Source of the DNA: Alcaligenaceae bacterium
Lineage (GTDB): Bacteria > Pseudomonadota > Gammaproteobacteria > Burkholderiales > Burkholderiaceae_B
Direction of reading: 5' to 3'
DNA length: 37,375 nt
Assembly: GCA_029267415.1 (NCBI GenBank)
Contig: JAJUIY010000005.1
Span: 1-37,375 of the forward strand
The notes under the pieces were generated by a model that ran no database searches, was not told where the DNA came from, and saw nothing but the letters and a program-made list of their open reading frames with translations. The first letter of the stretch is position 1; every line of letters begins with the position of its first letter. The translations under genes were made by a program, and so were the position numbers. Of the stretch, positions 30,117 to 37,375 are shown piece by piece.

Positions 30117-31340
30117 TTAGGCCTGGGCGGGCGGGGTCAGATGGCCGTGTTGAGCCAGCCATTTTGTGGCCAGCTGAACCCAGTACGTGGCCCCCAGCGG
30201 AATAATGCTGTCATTGAAGTCGTAGCTGCCGTTATGCAGCATGCACGGCCCCATGCCATGCCCTGGATCGCGGTGTTCACCTTGTCCGTTTCCGATCCAG
30301 ACGTAGCAGCCGGGCACTTCTTGCAGCATAAAGGCGAAGTCTTCGGCCCCCATCGATGGCTTGATGTCAGTGTCAAGGTTGTCAGCGCCCACAATGTCGG
30401 TGATGACCTGTTTGCAGAAGTCGGTTTGCGCGACGTCGTTGATGGTAGGCGGATAGCTGCGCTGGAATGTGAAGTCGGATTCGCAGTTGAGCGCACGGCA
30501 CGTGTGCTCGGTGATTTCGGCCATCCGGCGCTCGACCAGGTCAAGTGCCTCGATGGAGAAAGTGCGTACGGTGCCGCGTAGCTCTGCTTCGTTGGGGATG
30601 ACGTTATCGGCCGACCCGGAATGTATTTGGGTGATGCTGACGACGACTGGGTCGATCGGGTCGCTGTTACGCGCGACCACGGTTTGCAGCGATTGCGCAA
30701 GCTGCACAGCGGCCATGACAGGGTCGTTGCCCAGGTGTGGCATGGCGGCGTGTGCGCCCTTGCCCTTGATATGAATCTTGAAGACGTTGCTGGACGCCAT
30801 GATGGGGCCGGGCACGACAGCGAACTGCCCGGCGGGAATGCCGGGCCAGTTGTGCATGCCAAATACCGCATTCATGGGAAACAGCTTGAACAGGCCGTCG
30901 TCAATCATGGCCTGGGCACCCGCGTCGCCTTCTTCGGCGGGTTGGAAGATGACATACACCGTGCCGTCAAAATCGCGGTGTTCGGCCAGGTATCGGGCCG
31001 CGGCCAGCAGCATGGTCGTGTGGCCGTCGTGGCCGCACGCGTGCATTTTTCCGGGGTTTTTGCTGGCGTGCTCGAACGTGTTCAATTCCGACATGGGCAG
31101 CGCGTCCATGTCGGCGCGCAAGCCAATGGACGGCCCGTTGGGGGTGCGTCCCTGAATGGTGCCGACAACGCCGGTGACACCCAGGCCACGGTGTACCGGG
31201 ATGCCCCAGGATTCAAGCTTGCCGGCCACCAGGTCCGCCGTGCGGTGCTCTTCGTAGGACAATTCGGGATGGGCATGAATGTCACGGCGAATGGCAGTGA
31301 ATTCAGGGTGCCATGTGGTGAAAGGTTCAACAAGCTTCAT
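30117..31340 (-). CDS. M20-family amidohydrolase (aminoacylase/hippurate hydrolase type)
   Basis: It is a metal-dependent amide hydrolase of the M20D group, cytoplasmic, substrate unknown. The 407 residues include RRDIHAHPELSYEEHRTA (about 18-35), GLRADMDALPM, GKMHACGHDGHTTMLLAAA with metal-binding Cys and His, FQPAEEGDAGAQAMI with the catalytic Glu pair, the dimerisation domain with KGKGAHAAMPHLGNDPV, and GAEDFAFML followed by GNG near the end. GGAGA lies 6 nt before the ATG at 31340. It follows the SuhB-like gene by 14 nt, so the two are likely co-transcribed. Confidence 0.92.
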   Translation of the reverse strand: MKLVEPFTTWHPEFTAIRRDIHAHPELSYEEHRTADLVAGKLESWGIPVHRGLGVTGVVGTIQGRTPNGPSIGLRADMDALPMSELNTFEHASKNPGKMHACGHDGHTTMLLAAARYLAEHRDFDGTVYVIFQPAEEGDAGAQAMIDDGLFKLFPMNAVFGMHNWPGIPAGQFAVVPGPIMASSNVFKIHIKGKGAHAAMPHLGNDPVMAAVQLAQSLQTVVARNSDPIDPVVVSITQIHSGSADNVIPNEAELRGTVRTFSIEALDLVERRMAEITEHTCRALNCESDFTFQRSYPPTINDVAQTDFCKQVITDIVGADNLDTDIKPSMGAEDFAFMLQEVPGCYVWIGNGQGEHRDPGHGMGPCMLHNGSYDFNDSIIPLGATYWVQLATKWLAQHGHLTPPAQA

Positions 31341-31354
31341 AAGTGTCTCCGCAA

Positions 31355-32194
31355 TTACAGGTGTGCCTGTATCAGGTTGTTCAGTTGGGGGGCGATGTGG
31401 GCATTGGCCGCATACAGCGCCCCATTGTGTGGCCACGGCCGCGTGTGATGCATGTCTTCGCAGACGCCACCGGCCTCGCGAACCAATAAGGTACCGGCTG
31501 CCACATCCCAGGGGGCCAGGCCCATTTCCCAATAGCCGTCAAAACGGCCGCAGGCGACCCATGCCAGGTCGAGCGCCGCGGAGCCCATACGGCGTACGCC
31601 GCGGGTGCTGTGCATGGCTTGCCGCAGCATGGGGTTGTATTGGTCTTCAAACGAAAAATCCCGAAACGGGAACCCCGTGGCCAGCACGGATTCGGCCAGC
31701 ACCGGGGTGTTTGAGCAGCGGATGCGCGTGTTGTTCACCCACGCGCCAACCCCGTGCATGGCGGTAAAAAGCTCTTCGCGAACGGGATCGTAGATGACGG
31801 CGATTACGGGGGTATCGCGATCAACCATATGTTCGCCGGTAACGTGAGCGCCCGGATGTGCCACCAGGGCGATGGACACCGCATAATGCGGTAACCCATG
31901 CAGGAAGTTGGTGGTGCCGTCTAGAGGGTCGATGTACCACGAGGCTTTGCCCGCGGGCTCGCCACCAGATTCTTCGGCGACAATGCCCAGCGACGGTGTC
32001 CGCTCGCGCAAAATGTCCAGTATGGCCTCTTCGGCCTCGTGGTCGGCCTGCGACACGAGGTCGTTAAGCTGTTTGGTGCTGATCACCAAGTCGGCACGCC
32101 GATGCGCGTGGGCCTGTAAAATAGCGGCAGCAGCGTGTGCCGCCGTAACGGCAGTTTCCAGGCAATCAGTAAGGGGAAGCTGTGACGACGGCAT
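31355..32194 (-). CDS. Inositol monophosphatase family protein, SuhB-like
   Basis: It is a Mg2+-dependent sugar or inositol phosphate phosphatase. The 279 residues carry the metal site AEESGG (Glu74-Glu75), DPLDGTTNF (Asp89, Asp92), VYDPVREELFTA-type sequence, GSAALDLAWVACGRFDGYWE and PWDVAAGTLLVREAGG. About 15 residues are inserted after ALVAHPG (about 112-126) relative to E. coli SuhB. AGGA lies 7 nt before the ATG. In E. coli SuhB also serves rRNA antitermination; whether this protein does is unknown. It heads the minus-strand group. Confidence 0.9.
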   Translation of the reverse strand: MPSSQLPLTDCLETAVTAAHAAAAILQAHAHRRADLVISTKQLNDLVSQADHEAEEAILDILRERTPSLGIVAEESGGEPAGKASWYIDPLDGTTNFLHGLPHYAVSIALVAHPGAHVTGEHMVDRDTPVIAVIYDPVREELFTAMHGVGAWVNNTRIRCSNTPVLAESVLATGFPFRDFSFEDQYNPMLRQAMHSTRGVRRMGSAALDLAWVACGRFDGYWEMGLAPWDVAAGTLLVREAGGVCEDMHHTRPWPHNGALYAANAHIAPQLNNLIQAHL

Positions 32195-32210
32195 ACGGTT
32201 TCCTGTGTAG

Positions 32211-32256
32211 CGTCAGCATTGGCTGCAAATGTGGCGGGCTGACGTTCTCTATTGTA
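32211..32256 (-). promoter_or_regulatory. Candidate promoter and 5' hairpin of the suhB-like operon
   Basis: On the minus strand, TACAAT (32256-32251, 5 of 6) is a likely -10; the -35 is poor. Transcription would begin near 32244, where a perfect inverted repeat starts: CGTCAGC (32244-32238) / GCTGACG (32217-32211), with a 20-nt loop. The hairpin would sit at the very 5' end of the mRNA, just upstream of the AGGA ribosome binding site. The rest of the 120-nt gap to mnmC shows no other signal I can support. Confidence 0.4.
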
Positions 32257-32314
32257 CGTGACGCATGCATAACAGGCTTGGCGCCCCGAAGTACGGATAC
32301 CCGCAACGCAGATA

Positions 32315-34174
32315 ATGTCTTCAAGCTTTGAACCCCTGATTCCGGCAACACTCGAACTGAATCCTGATGGAACACCGGTAAGCCGCCGGTTTGATGACAT
32401 TTACTATGCGGGTTCGGTACCGCTTGCGCAAGCTCGTCATGTGTTCGTAGGGGGTAACCAGCTGCCCGAGCGCTGGCGCGGCCGGACACATTTTACCGTG
32501 CTTGAAACCGGCTTTGGGCTGGGTCACAACTTTTTGGCCCTGTGGGATACGTGGCGTCGTGACCCCCAGCGCTGCGATCGGCTGCACATGGTTTCGGTCG
32601 AAGCGCATCCGTTCAAGCACTGCGATCTATCGCTTCTGTACGGGCGGCTGGATTCGTCGCTGCAGCCGCTGGCTCAACAGCTGCTTGAACACTGGCCCGA
32701 GCTGACCCCGGGCATCCACCGGCTTGAGTTGGACGGTGGCGCCGTAACGCTTACCCTGGCTCTGGGCGGGGTGGTGCGCCTGCTGCCCGAGCTTCAACTG
32801 ACGTTTGATGCGTGCTTTCTGGATGGCTTCTCGCCCCGGGTAAATCCGGAAATGTGGACACCACAAATATTTCGTCAGCTGGCGCGCCTGGGTTGCGCGG
32901 ATGCCACATTGGCCACCTGGTGCAGCGCCGGCCAGGTCCGGCGCGACCTTGAGGATGCAGGGTTTCTTGTTCAGCGCCTTCCCGGCTTTGGCACCAAGCG
33001 CCACCGCATCGTCGCGCAGTTGCGCCCGGGCATGGGAAAAACCCGTTCGGTCGCGGCGCCGTCGCCACGTGTGGCGGTGGTGGGCGGTGGGTTCGCCGGC
33101 GCGGCGGCAGCGTATGCGCTGGCCGCACGTGGAGGAGCGGTCACCGTGTTCGACCCGGCGTTCTCGCAAGGGCCGGCCGGGACGCATCGTGACCATCGGG
33201 GCGGGGCCATGACGCCGGTCGTCAGCCGAGACGACGATATCCGCGCACGCCTGAGCCGCACCGGTGTTTTTTTGGCTGGACAGCGCTGGGCAAACCTTGA
33301 TGCGGCCGCGCGCCCGCAGCGCTGCGGTACTTTCCAGCGCATTGACGCGGCCGAAGGTGATGCGTGGAAGCAGGCGCTCCAGCGATTATCTTTTCCGGAA
33401 ACTTTTGTACGTTGGGTTGATGCCGAGGAGGCATCCGCCTTGACCGGCGTCCGGCAACAGCGACCCGGCCTGTGGCACGGGCATGGGCACCTGGTTCGTC
33501 CCGAGTCGTTTCTTGATGGACTGCTGACGCCCCCGCTGGTCGCGACGCAAGCGCGGCACGTTGCCCGTTTGGGCCGGTCCGGGCACGGCGAGTGGTTGCT
33601 TTATAATGAAGACGGAGATGTGCTGGCCTGTGCGGATTGGGTGGTTTTGGCAGCTTCATGGCTTGTGCCACGCTTGTTGTCCACCATTCCGGGTCTGGTT
33701 ACCCCCGGCCGTCTGCAAACCATGCGTCGGGTAGGGGGGCAATTAAGCTACTTTTCAATGGCGGGCGGCACTACGCTGAAAAGCGTAGTGTCCGGGGGAG
33801 GGTTATGTCTTCCGGACGCTCAAGGGGGGCTAGTTGGCGGAAGTACGTACGTGCCGGATACAACGCTTAGTATAATGACAAGGAAGGGCCATCAAGAAAA
33901 CCGAAACAAGGTGATGGCTCTGTTTGCCGATCCGACTATGCTGGGCTGGCCGCGGCCGCTTGCCGATGGATGGGCAGGCTGGCGCGCAGCAGTACGTGAT
34001 CGGCGGCCCGTAATCGGTTCGGTTGCCGGAGCACCCGGGTTGTGGCTGGCGTGTGGCTTTGGCTCGCGCGGGCTGACATGGTCGGCACTGGCCGCCGAAT
34101 TGTTGGCTGCAACCCTGAATCACGAACCGCTTCCGCTGGAGCGCGGGCTTGTACAAAGAATTGCGCCAGTATGA
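32315..34174 (+). CDS. mnmC: Bifunctional tRNA mnm5s2U biosynthesis enzyme MnmC
   Basis: MnmC completes the mnm5s2U modification at wobble U34 of tRNAs such as tRNA-Lys(UUU). In 619 residues, the N-terminal part (about 1-235) is the SAM-dependent methyltransferase (MnmC2), with FDDIYY, VLETGFGLGHNFLA (about 63-76) and FLDGFSPRVNPEMW. The C-terminal part (about 250-619) is the FAD-dependent oxidoreductase (MnmC1), with the dinucleotide loop VAVVGGGFAGAAAAYALA (about 251-268) and a closing CGFGSRGLTWSAL. Both halves look intact. The ATG at 32315 lacks a strong ribosome binding site. Confidence 0.94.
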   Translation: MSSSFEPLIPATLELNPDGTPVSRRFDDIYYAGSVPLAQARHVFVGGNQLPERWRGRTHFTVLETGFGLGHNFLALWDTWRRDPQRCDRLHMVSVEAHPFKHCDLSLLYGRLDSSLQPLAQQLLEHWPELTPGIHRLELDGGAVTLTLALGGVVRLLPELQLTFDACFLDGFSPRVNPEMWTPQIFRQLARLGCADATLATWCSAGQVRRDLEDAGFLVQRLPGFGTKRHRIVAQLRPGMGKTRSVAAPSPRVAVVGGGFAGAAAAYALAARGGAVTVFDPAFSQGPAGTHRDHRGGAMTPVVSRDDDIRARLSRTGVFLAGQRWANLDAAARPQRCGTFQRIDAAEGDAWKQALQRLSFPETFVRWVDAEEASALTGVRQQRPGLWHGHGHLVRPESFLDGLLTPPLVATQARHVARLGRSGHGEWLLYNEDGDVLACADWVVLAASWLVPRLLSTIPGLVTPGRLQTMRRVGGQLSYFSMAGGTTLKSVVSGGGLCLPDAQGGLVGGSTYVPDTTLSIMTRKGHQENRNKVMALFADPTMLGWPRPLADGWAGWRAAVRDRRPVIGSVAGAPGLWLACGFGSRGLTWSALAAELLAATLNHEPLPLERGLVQRIAPV

Positions 34175-34261
34175 TCCACGACCTGCGAATTCCCTGGCTG
34201 CCTGTTGGAATTGTGCCGGATGCCTTCGCGCTGGTCGTGGTTTTTTTGAATTGTTTTGACG

Positions 34262-34273
34262 GGGTATATACCC
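34262..34273. repeat. 12-bp perfect palindrome before the GH31-like gene
   Basis: GGGTATATACCC is its own reverse complement and lies 13 nt before the GTG start of the GH31-like gene; its end touches the AGAGGA ribosome binding site. The upstream stretch (TTTTTTTGAATTGTTTTGACGG) is AT-rich and could hold a promoter. The palindrome could be an operator or could overlap a TATATA-type -10 box. Confidence 0.4.
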
Positions 34274-34286
34274 AGAGGATTGCGCT

Positions 34287-36506
34287 GTGCCGTCCAAGTT
34301 TGACTTTGCTCACGTGACGCAACTTACCACTCTCGACTTCACCGATGCTCAACCGCCCGCGGCCGAATTCACCGCGGCCGATAGCGATTTCCGCGTTCTG
34401 ATCGAAGCGCATGCACCCAACGTGTACCGGCTTCGCTGGGGCACCGACGAAGCCATTCGACCGGCCAAGCCCCGGGCGCGCGATGAAGTGCACGCCGAGA
34501 TGTTGCTGGCACGCCAAGAGCCCGTCGGCGATCTTCTGGTCAGCTCTGCACTGTGCACGGACACGCCATGCTGGCGCCTTGCTCAAGGCGAGGTGGTGCT
34601 TGAAATCAGCAGCTCGCCGCTTCAGTTTGCGCTGTACCGGGGCGACCACTGCCTGTTGCGCAGCCCGGCCGGTGCCACTGTGGGCGCCGCGCCCGGTGAC
34701 GAAGGCAATATGTGGCGTGTGGCGTTTCAGCTTGACGCCAACGAGGCCTTGCATGGTTTGGGCGATACCCAGGGCAACCTTGACCGCCGCGGCGAAGTTC
34801 GTCGCTCCGATCTGCCTGAACAGCGCTTTCTTCCACTGGTGTGGAGTACGGCGGGGTGGGGCCTTTATGTGAACGTTGCCGGCCGTGTCGATCACGACCT
34901 GTGCGCCTCCGAACCCAATCTTTATCAAATCGGCGTACACAACGCACCGGTGCTCGACCTCTTCCTGTTTGTGGGCGATCCCTCCGAAATCCTCAATCAA
35001 TATACCGGCCTTACCGGGCGCCCCGGGCAGCCGGGCTTGCCGCCCATGGGCGTCTGGCTGGATCAGGCACCCGGCGAATCCACCGACGACACCATTGGGT
35101 TGGTTCAGGCGTTGCGCGAAAACGGGTTTGCATTGGATGCCGTCGAGCTGGCACCACCGGCACCGTTTGGTTTTCTGTCCGACAAGAACAATATCGAATG
35201 GGATCCCGAGCGCGTTGCTGAACCGCGCGATTTCTTCAACCGTCTTGACGAACAAGGTATACAGCTGGTGGCTCCCACACTTCCGGCGGTACTGGCCGGG
35301 ACGCCCCTGTTCGACGAATGGGAGGATCGAGGTTGGCTGCTGATCAACGATGACGGCGACGCGGTGGTGATAGAGGGTGTTGACGCCACGGGCGGCAAGC
35401 CGTTTGGTCTGCTTGACCTGACCCACAAAGACGTTTACCGGCTGTGGGTTGACCGCGTTCGCCAGCTGGTTGACGAAGGGCTCACCATTGTGAGCTGTCA
35501 GGCGCAGTTCAATATTCCCGACGACGTTACCGCACGTCGTGGCGAATCCGGCCCGGTGCTGCGTACTTTGTACCCGGCCATGGCGCGCCAGGCCATGTTC
35601 GAAGCCATCGCCGGGCATAAAACACCGCAGGAAGGCGTGGTGGCCAGTACCGACTTGTTTCCCGGCGCGCACCGCTACGCGTGGCAGCGCGGGCCTTGTG
35701 TCACCAACGACTGGGAAGGCATGGAGCGTTCGCTGCGCAGTGCGCTGGCCCTGGGTGACAGTGGTGTCGCGCTGCAATCGCATGGCTTGGGCTGTGCTCA
35801 CCATCCTACCGATGCCATGACGCCCGAACTCTACGTGCGGTGGCTGTCCATGGTTGTGTTTTCTGGTAACTTCCACTTCCAGGGAGTACCGGCTTTGCTG
35901 CCAACGGCCTTCGACGAAAAAACGCAAGAACACATCCGTCACTGGCTAAATTGGCGCTATCGCCTGATCCCCTACGTGCTGGGTATCGTTGAAGACAGCG
36001 TGCGCACGGGCTTGCCGGTGCAGCGTTCGATGGCACAGGCATTCCCCGACGACCCGGTGGCTCAGGCCTGGGACACGCAATATATGTTTGGGCCGGCCTT
36101 GCTGGTGGCCCCCATACTGAAGCCGGGCAACCGTACGCAGGTGTACTTGCCCGAAGGCGATGCCTGGTGGGATTTGTCCACGGGATGGCGCTACGAGGGC
36201 GGCACCACCTGGACGGTGGAAGCCGACCTTGACGCTTTGCCGGTATTTGGCCGCGAAGGCCACATCCTGAGCCTTGGCCCCACGGCGCTGCACACGGGTG
36301 AGTTCAACTCGGCCCGCATCCTGGACGAGGTCTGGATGTTTGGAATGCCCGAGCACAGCCCTGTAGTTATGCGCAACCGTATTCGGGTCATGCAGATGCA
36401 GGGGTCCAGTTATATCAAGGGCCTGGAAGGTCTGCGCATCTTGCCCTCCGAGGGGCTTGAAGTGAAGCGACGGGGCGCCGAAGTGCGTATTTCGCGGGCC
36501 CGTTAA
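34287..36506 (+). CDS. GH31-like protein lacking the family's catalytic aspartates
   Basis: The 739 residues have the three-part layout of GH31 alpha-glucosidases/xylosidases such as YicI: an N-terminal beta domain (about 30-240), a TIM barrel (about 250-545, from LPPMGVWLD) and C-terminal beta domains with MFGPALLVAPIL and YLPEGDAWWDLSTGW. The active site is degenerate. Where YicI has K-T-D (nucleophile Asp416) this protein has S403-C404-Q405, followed by a matching IPDDV. Where YicI has the acid/base Asp482 it has Cys471. The family's R466 position is Thr455, and the HDIGG loop is HGLGC. Both catalytic positions differ from YicI by the same offset of 11, so the alignment is firm. The frame is intact. 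Start: GTG 34287 with AGAGGA upstream. No signal peptide is seen. Function unknown; probably not a classical glycosidase. Confidence 0.85.
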   Translation: MPSKFDFAHVTQLTTLDFTDAQPPAAEFTAADSDFRVLIEAHAPNVYRLRWGTDEAIRPAKPRARDEVHAEMLLARQEPVGDLLVSSALCTDTPCWRLAQGEVVLEISSSPLQFALYRGDHCLLRSPAGATVGAAPGDEGNMWRVAFQLDANEALHGLGDTQGNLDRRGEVRRSDLPEQRFLPLVWSTAGWGLYVNVAGRVDHDLCASEPNLYQIGVHNAPVLDLFLFVGDPSEILNQYTGLTGRPGQPGLPPMGVWLDQAPGESTDDTIGLVQALRENGFALDAVELAPPAPFGFLSDKNNIEWDPERVAEPRDFFNRLDEQGIQLVAPTLPAVLAGTPLFDEWEDRGWLLINDDGDAVVIEGVDATGGKPFGLLDLTHKDVYRLWVDRVRQLVDEGLTIVSCQAQFNIPDDVTARRGESGPVLRTLYPAMARQAMFEAIAGHKTPQEGVVASTDLFPGAHRYAWQRGPCVTNDWEGMERSLRSALALGDSGVALQSHGLGCAHHPTDAMTPELYVRWLSMVVFSGNFHFQGVPALLPTAFDEKTQEHIRHWLNWRYRLIPYVLGIVEDSVRTGLPVQRSMAQAFPDDPVAQAWDTQYMFGPALLVAPILKPGNRTQVYLPEGDAWWDLSTGWRYEGGTTWTVEADLDALPVFGREGHILSLGPTALHTGEFNSARILDEVWMFGMPEHSPVVMRNRIRVMQMQGSSYIKGLEGLRILPSEGLEVKRRGAEVRISRAR

Positions 36507-36516
36507 CGTCTTGCTC

Positions 36517-36551
36517 AACGCTGCCGATGGCAATGCCCGGCAGCGTTTTTT
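36517..36551 (+). terminator. Rho-independent terminator after the GH31-like gene
   Basis: AACGCTGCCG (36517-36526) / CGGCAGCGTT (36538-36547) is a perfect 10-bp stem with an 11-nt loop, followed by six T (36546-36551). It lies 10 nt after the stop codon. Confidence 0.9.
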
Positions 36552-36591
36552 ATTTCAGAACAATAATTATCGCGTCACTGCAGGAGACATC

Positions 36592-37176
36592 ATGAGCGCT
36601 GTACCCATCAGTCGTTACCCCATACCCGACCTTGCCAGTCTGCCGCAAGATATGCAGGATCGCATCCTTGGCGTGCAGGAAAAGGCGGGTTTCATTCCCA
36701 ATGTCTTTTTGGCATTGGCCCATCGTCCGGCCGAATTTCGGGCCTTTTTTGCGTATCACGACGCGCTGATGGAAAAAGAGGGCGGGCTGTCGCTGGCCGA
36801 ACGTGAGATGATTGTGGTGGCGACCTCCGCCGCCAACAATTGCGAGTACTGCGTCGTGGCGCACGGTGCTATTTTGCGTATTCGTGCAAAGAACACGACC
36901 ATTGCCGATCAGGTGGCCGTAAACTATCGCAAGGCCGACATCAGCCCGCGCGAACGCGCCATGCTCGATTTCGCCATGAAGGTGTGCCTGGATGCCCAGT
37001 CAATTGACGACACCGATTATCAGCGCCTGTATCCCCATGGCTTTAATGATGCAGACATCTGGGACATTGCCGCCATCGCCGCCTTTTTCGGGCTTAGTAA
37101 CCGCATGGTCAACTTTGCCTCCATCCGGCCTAACGACGAGTTCTATCTGATGGGACGCGTGCCGCGCGATGTCTAA
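36592..37176 (+). CDS. Peroxidase-related protein, AhpD-like fold (carboxymuconolactone decarboxylase family)
   Basis: The 194 residues belong to the group of uncharacterised peroxidase-related enzymes. Residues 69-93 carry the AhpD-type redox site: LAEREMIVVATSAANN, then Cys84-Glu-Tyr-Cys87 and His91, with the acidic residue Glu72 upstream. A C-terminal segment (about 130-194) contains DIWDIAAIAAFFGLSNRM. The family predicts thiol-based hydroperoxide reduction; the substrate and electron donor are unknown. The ATG at 36592 has AGGAGA 5-6 nt upstream; a longer frame from 36511 would run through the terminator. It stands between that terminator and the tRNA gene. Confidence 0.9.
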   Translation: MSAVPISRYPIPDLASLPQDMQDRILGVQEKAGFIPNVFLALAHRPAEFRAFFAYHDALMEKEGGLSLAEREMIVVATSAANNCEYCVVAHGAILRIRAKNTTIADQVAVNYRKADISPRERAMLDFAMKVCLDAQSIDDTDYQRLYPHGFNDADIWDIAAIAAFFGLSNRMVNFASIRPNDEFYLMGRVPRDV

Positions 37177-37246
37177 GTGGTTGGCTGGTATCACGGCGTG
37201 GTTGATGTCATGGTGCAGCCAAGGGCTTTTTGGTGGCACTCAGCGC

Positions 37247-37275
37247 TTGACACACGATTTTTAATGGGTCATAAT
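37247..37275 (+). promoter_or_regulatory. Near-consensus sigma70 promoter of tRNA-Lys
   Basis: TTGACA (37247-37252, perfect), a 17-nt spacer and CATAAT (37270-37275, 5 of 6) lie 20 nt before the mature tRNA. Transcription should start near 37282. The remainder of the 119-nt gap after the peroxidase-related gene has no clear terminator. Confidence 0.85.
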
Positions 37276-37295
37276 TCTGATCTTTCGCTGGATGT

Positions 37296-37371
37296 GGGCC
37301 GTTAGCTCAGCCGGTAGAGCAGCGGACTTTTAATCCGTTGGTCGCGCGTTCGAATCGCGCACGGCCCACCA
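37296..37371 (+). tRNA. tRNA-Lys, anticodon UUU
   Basis: The 76-nt cloverleaf is complete. The acceptor stem is GGGCCGT / ACGGCCC with discriminator A and encoded CCA. The D arm is GCTC/GAGC, the anticodon stem GCGGA/TCCGT (one G-U pair) with loop CTTTTAA (anticodon TTT), and the T arm GCGCG-TTCGAAT-CGCGC. This tRNA is a substrate of MnmC, encoded 3 kb upstream. The window ends 4 nt later. Confidence 0.97.
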
Positions 37372-37375
37372 AATA

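Noticed and set aside
31341..31532. Longer N-terminus for the M20 protein (64 more residues)
   Set aside because: It overlaps the coding end of the SuhB-like gene, while ATG 31340 has GGAGA at the right distance.
33936..35942. A 668-codon open frame on the minus strand opposite mnmC and the GH31-like gene
   Set aside because: It is antisense to two recognised proteins with conserved motifs, has no recognisable domain, and long antisense frames are common in GC-rich genes. The translation is rich in His, Gln and Arg, as expected from a shadow frame.

Overview
The window looks like a core chromosomal segment of a betaproteobacterium of the order Burkholderiales, most likely family Alcaligenaceae (Bordetella, Achromobacter or Pusillimonas relatives). 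This rests on remembered protein resemblance (PyrC, MraZ, MurE-MurF, MraY, SecA) and on gene order; no database search was possible. Base composition looks evenly GC-rich across the coding regions. I see no insertion sequence, prophage, CRISPR array, integrase or attachment site.

Layout. The window opens in the 3' part of a 5S rRNA gene with its terminator (1-141). A small membrane protein gene, a convergent stand-alone SWIB/MDM2-domain gene, pyrC, a convergent uup (ABC-F ATPase) and the RNase P RNA gene rnpB follow (231-4848). From 5227 to 23472 comes a complete division and cell wall (dcw) cluster in the order mraZ, rsmH, ftsL, ftsI, murE-murF (one fused gene), mraY, murD, ftsW, murG, murC, ddlB, ftsQ, ftsA, ftsZ, lpxC. 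From rsmH to ddlB there is no untranslated base between genes: seven junctions are ATGA stop/start overlaps, one is TAATG and one is an 11-nt overlap. The products make the lipid II precursor (MurC, MurD, MurE-MurF, Ddl, MraY, MurG), polymerise and cross-link it at the septum (FtsW, FtsI) and build the divisome (FtsL, FtsQ, FtsA, FtsZ). LpxC commits the cell to lipid A. The cluster starts at a promoter overlapped by four 10-bp-phased GTGGR-type repeats, which I read as the MraZ operator.

Downstream are a DciA-like (DUF721) gene on the minus strand, a divergent exported M23 peptidase gene, and secA. A minus-strand group of four genes follows (SuhB-like phosphatase, M20 amidohydrolase, YciA-like thioesterase, mgtE; 32194 down to 28136). 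Then come mnmC (bifunctional tRNA wobble-uridine modification enzyme), a GH31-like protein, a peroxidase-related AhpD-fold protein, and tRNA-Lys(UUU) with a near-consensus promoter.

Most of the window is ordinary core genome. The most notable item is the GH31-like protein at 34287-36506. Its fold-level motifs are kept, but both catalytic aspartates and several sugar-binding residues of the family are replaced, so it is probably a pseudo-glycosidase or an enzyme with another chemistry. Second-tier items are the four-repeat mraZ operator, which decides the mraZ start codon, the MurE-MurF fusion with a shortened MurF N-terminus, an exported M23 protein in the place of enterobacterial secM, and a hairpin leader in front of the SuhB-like gene.
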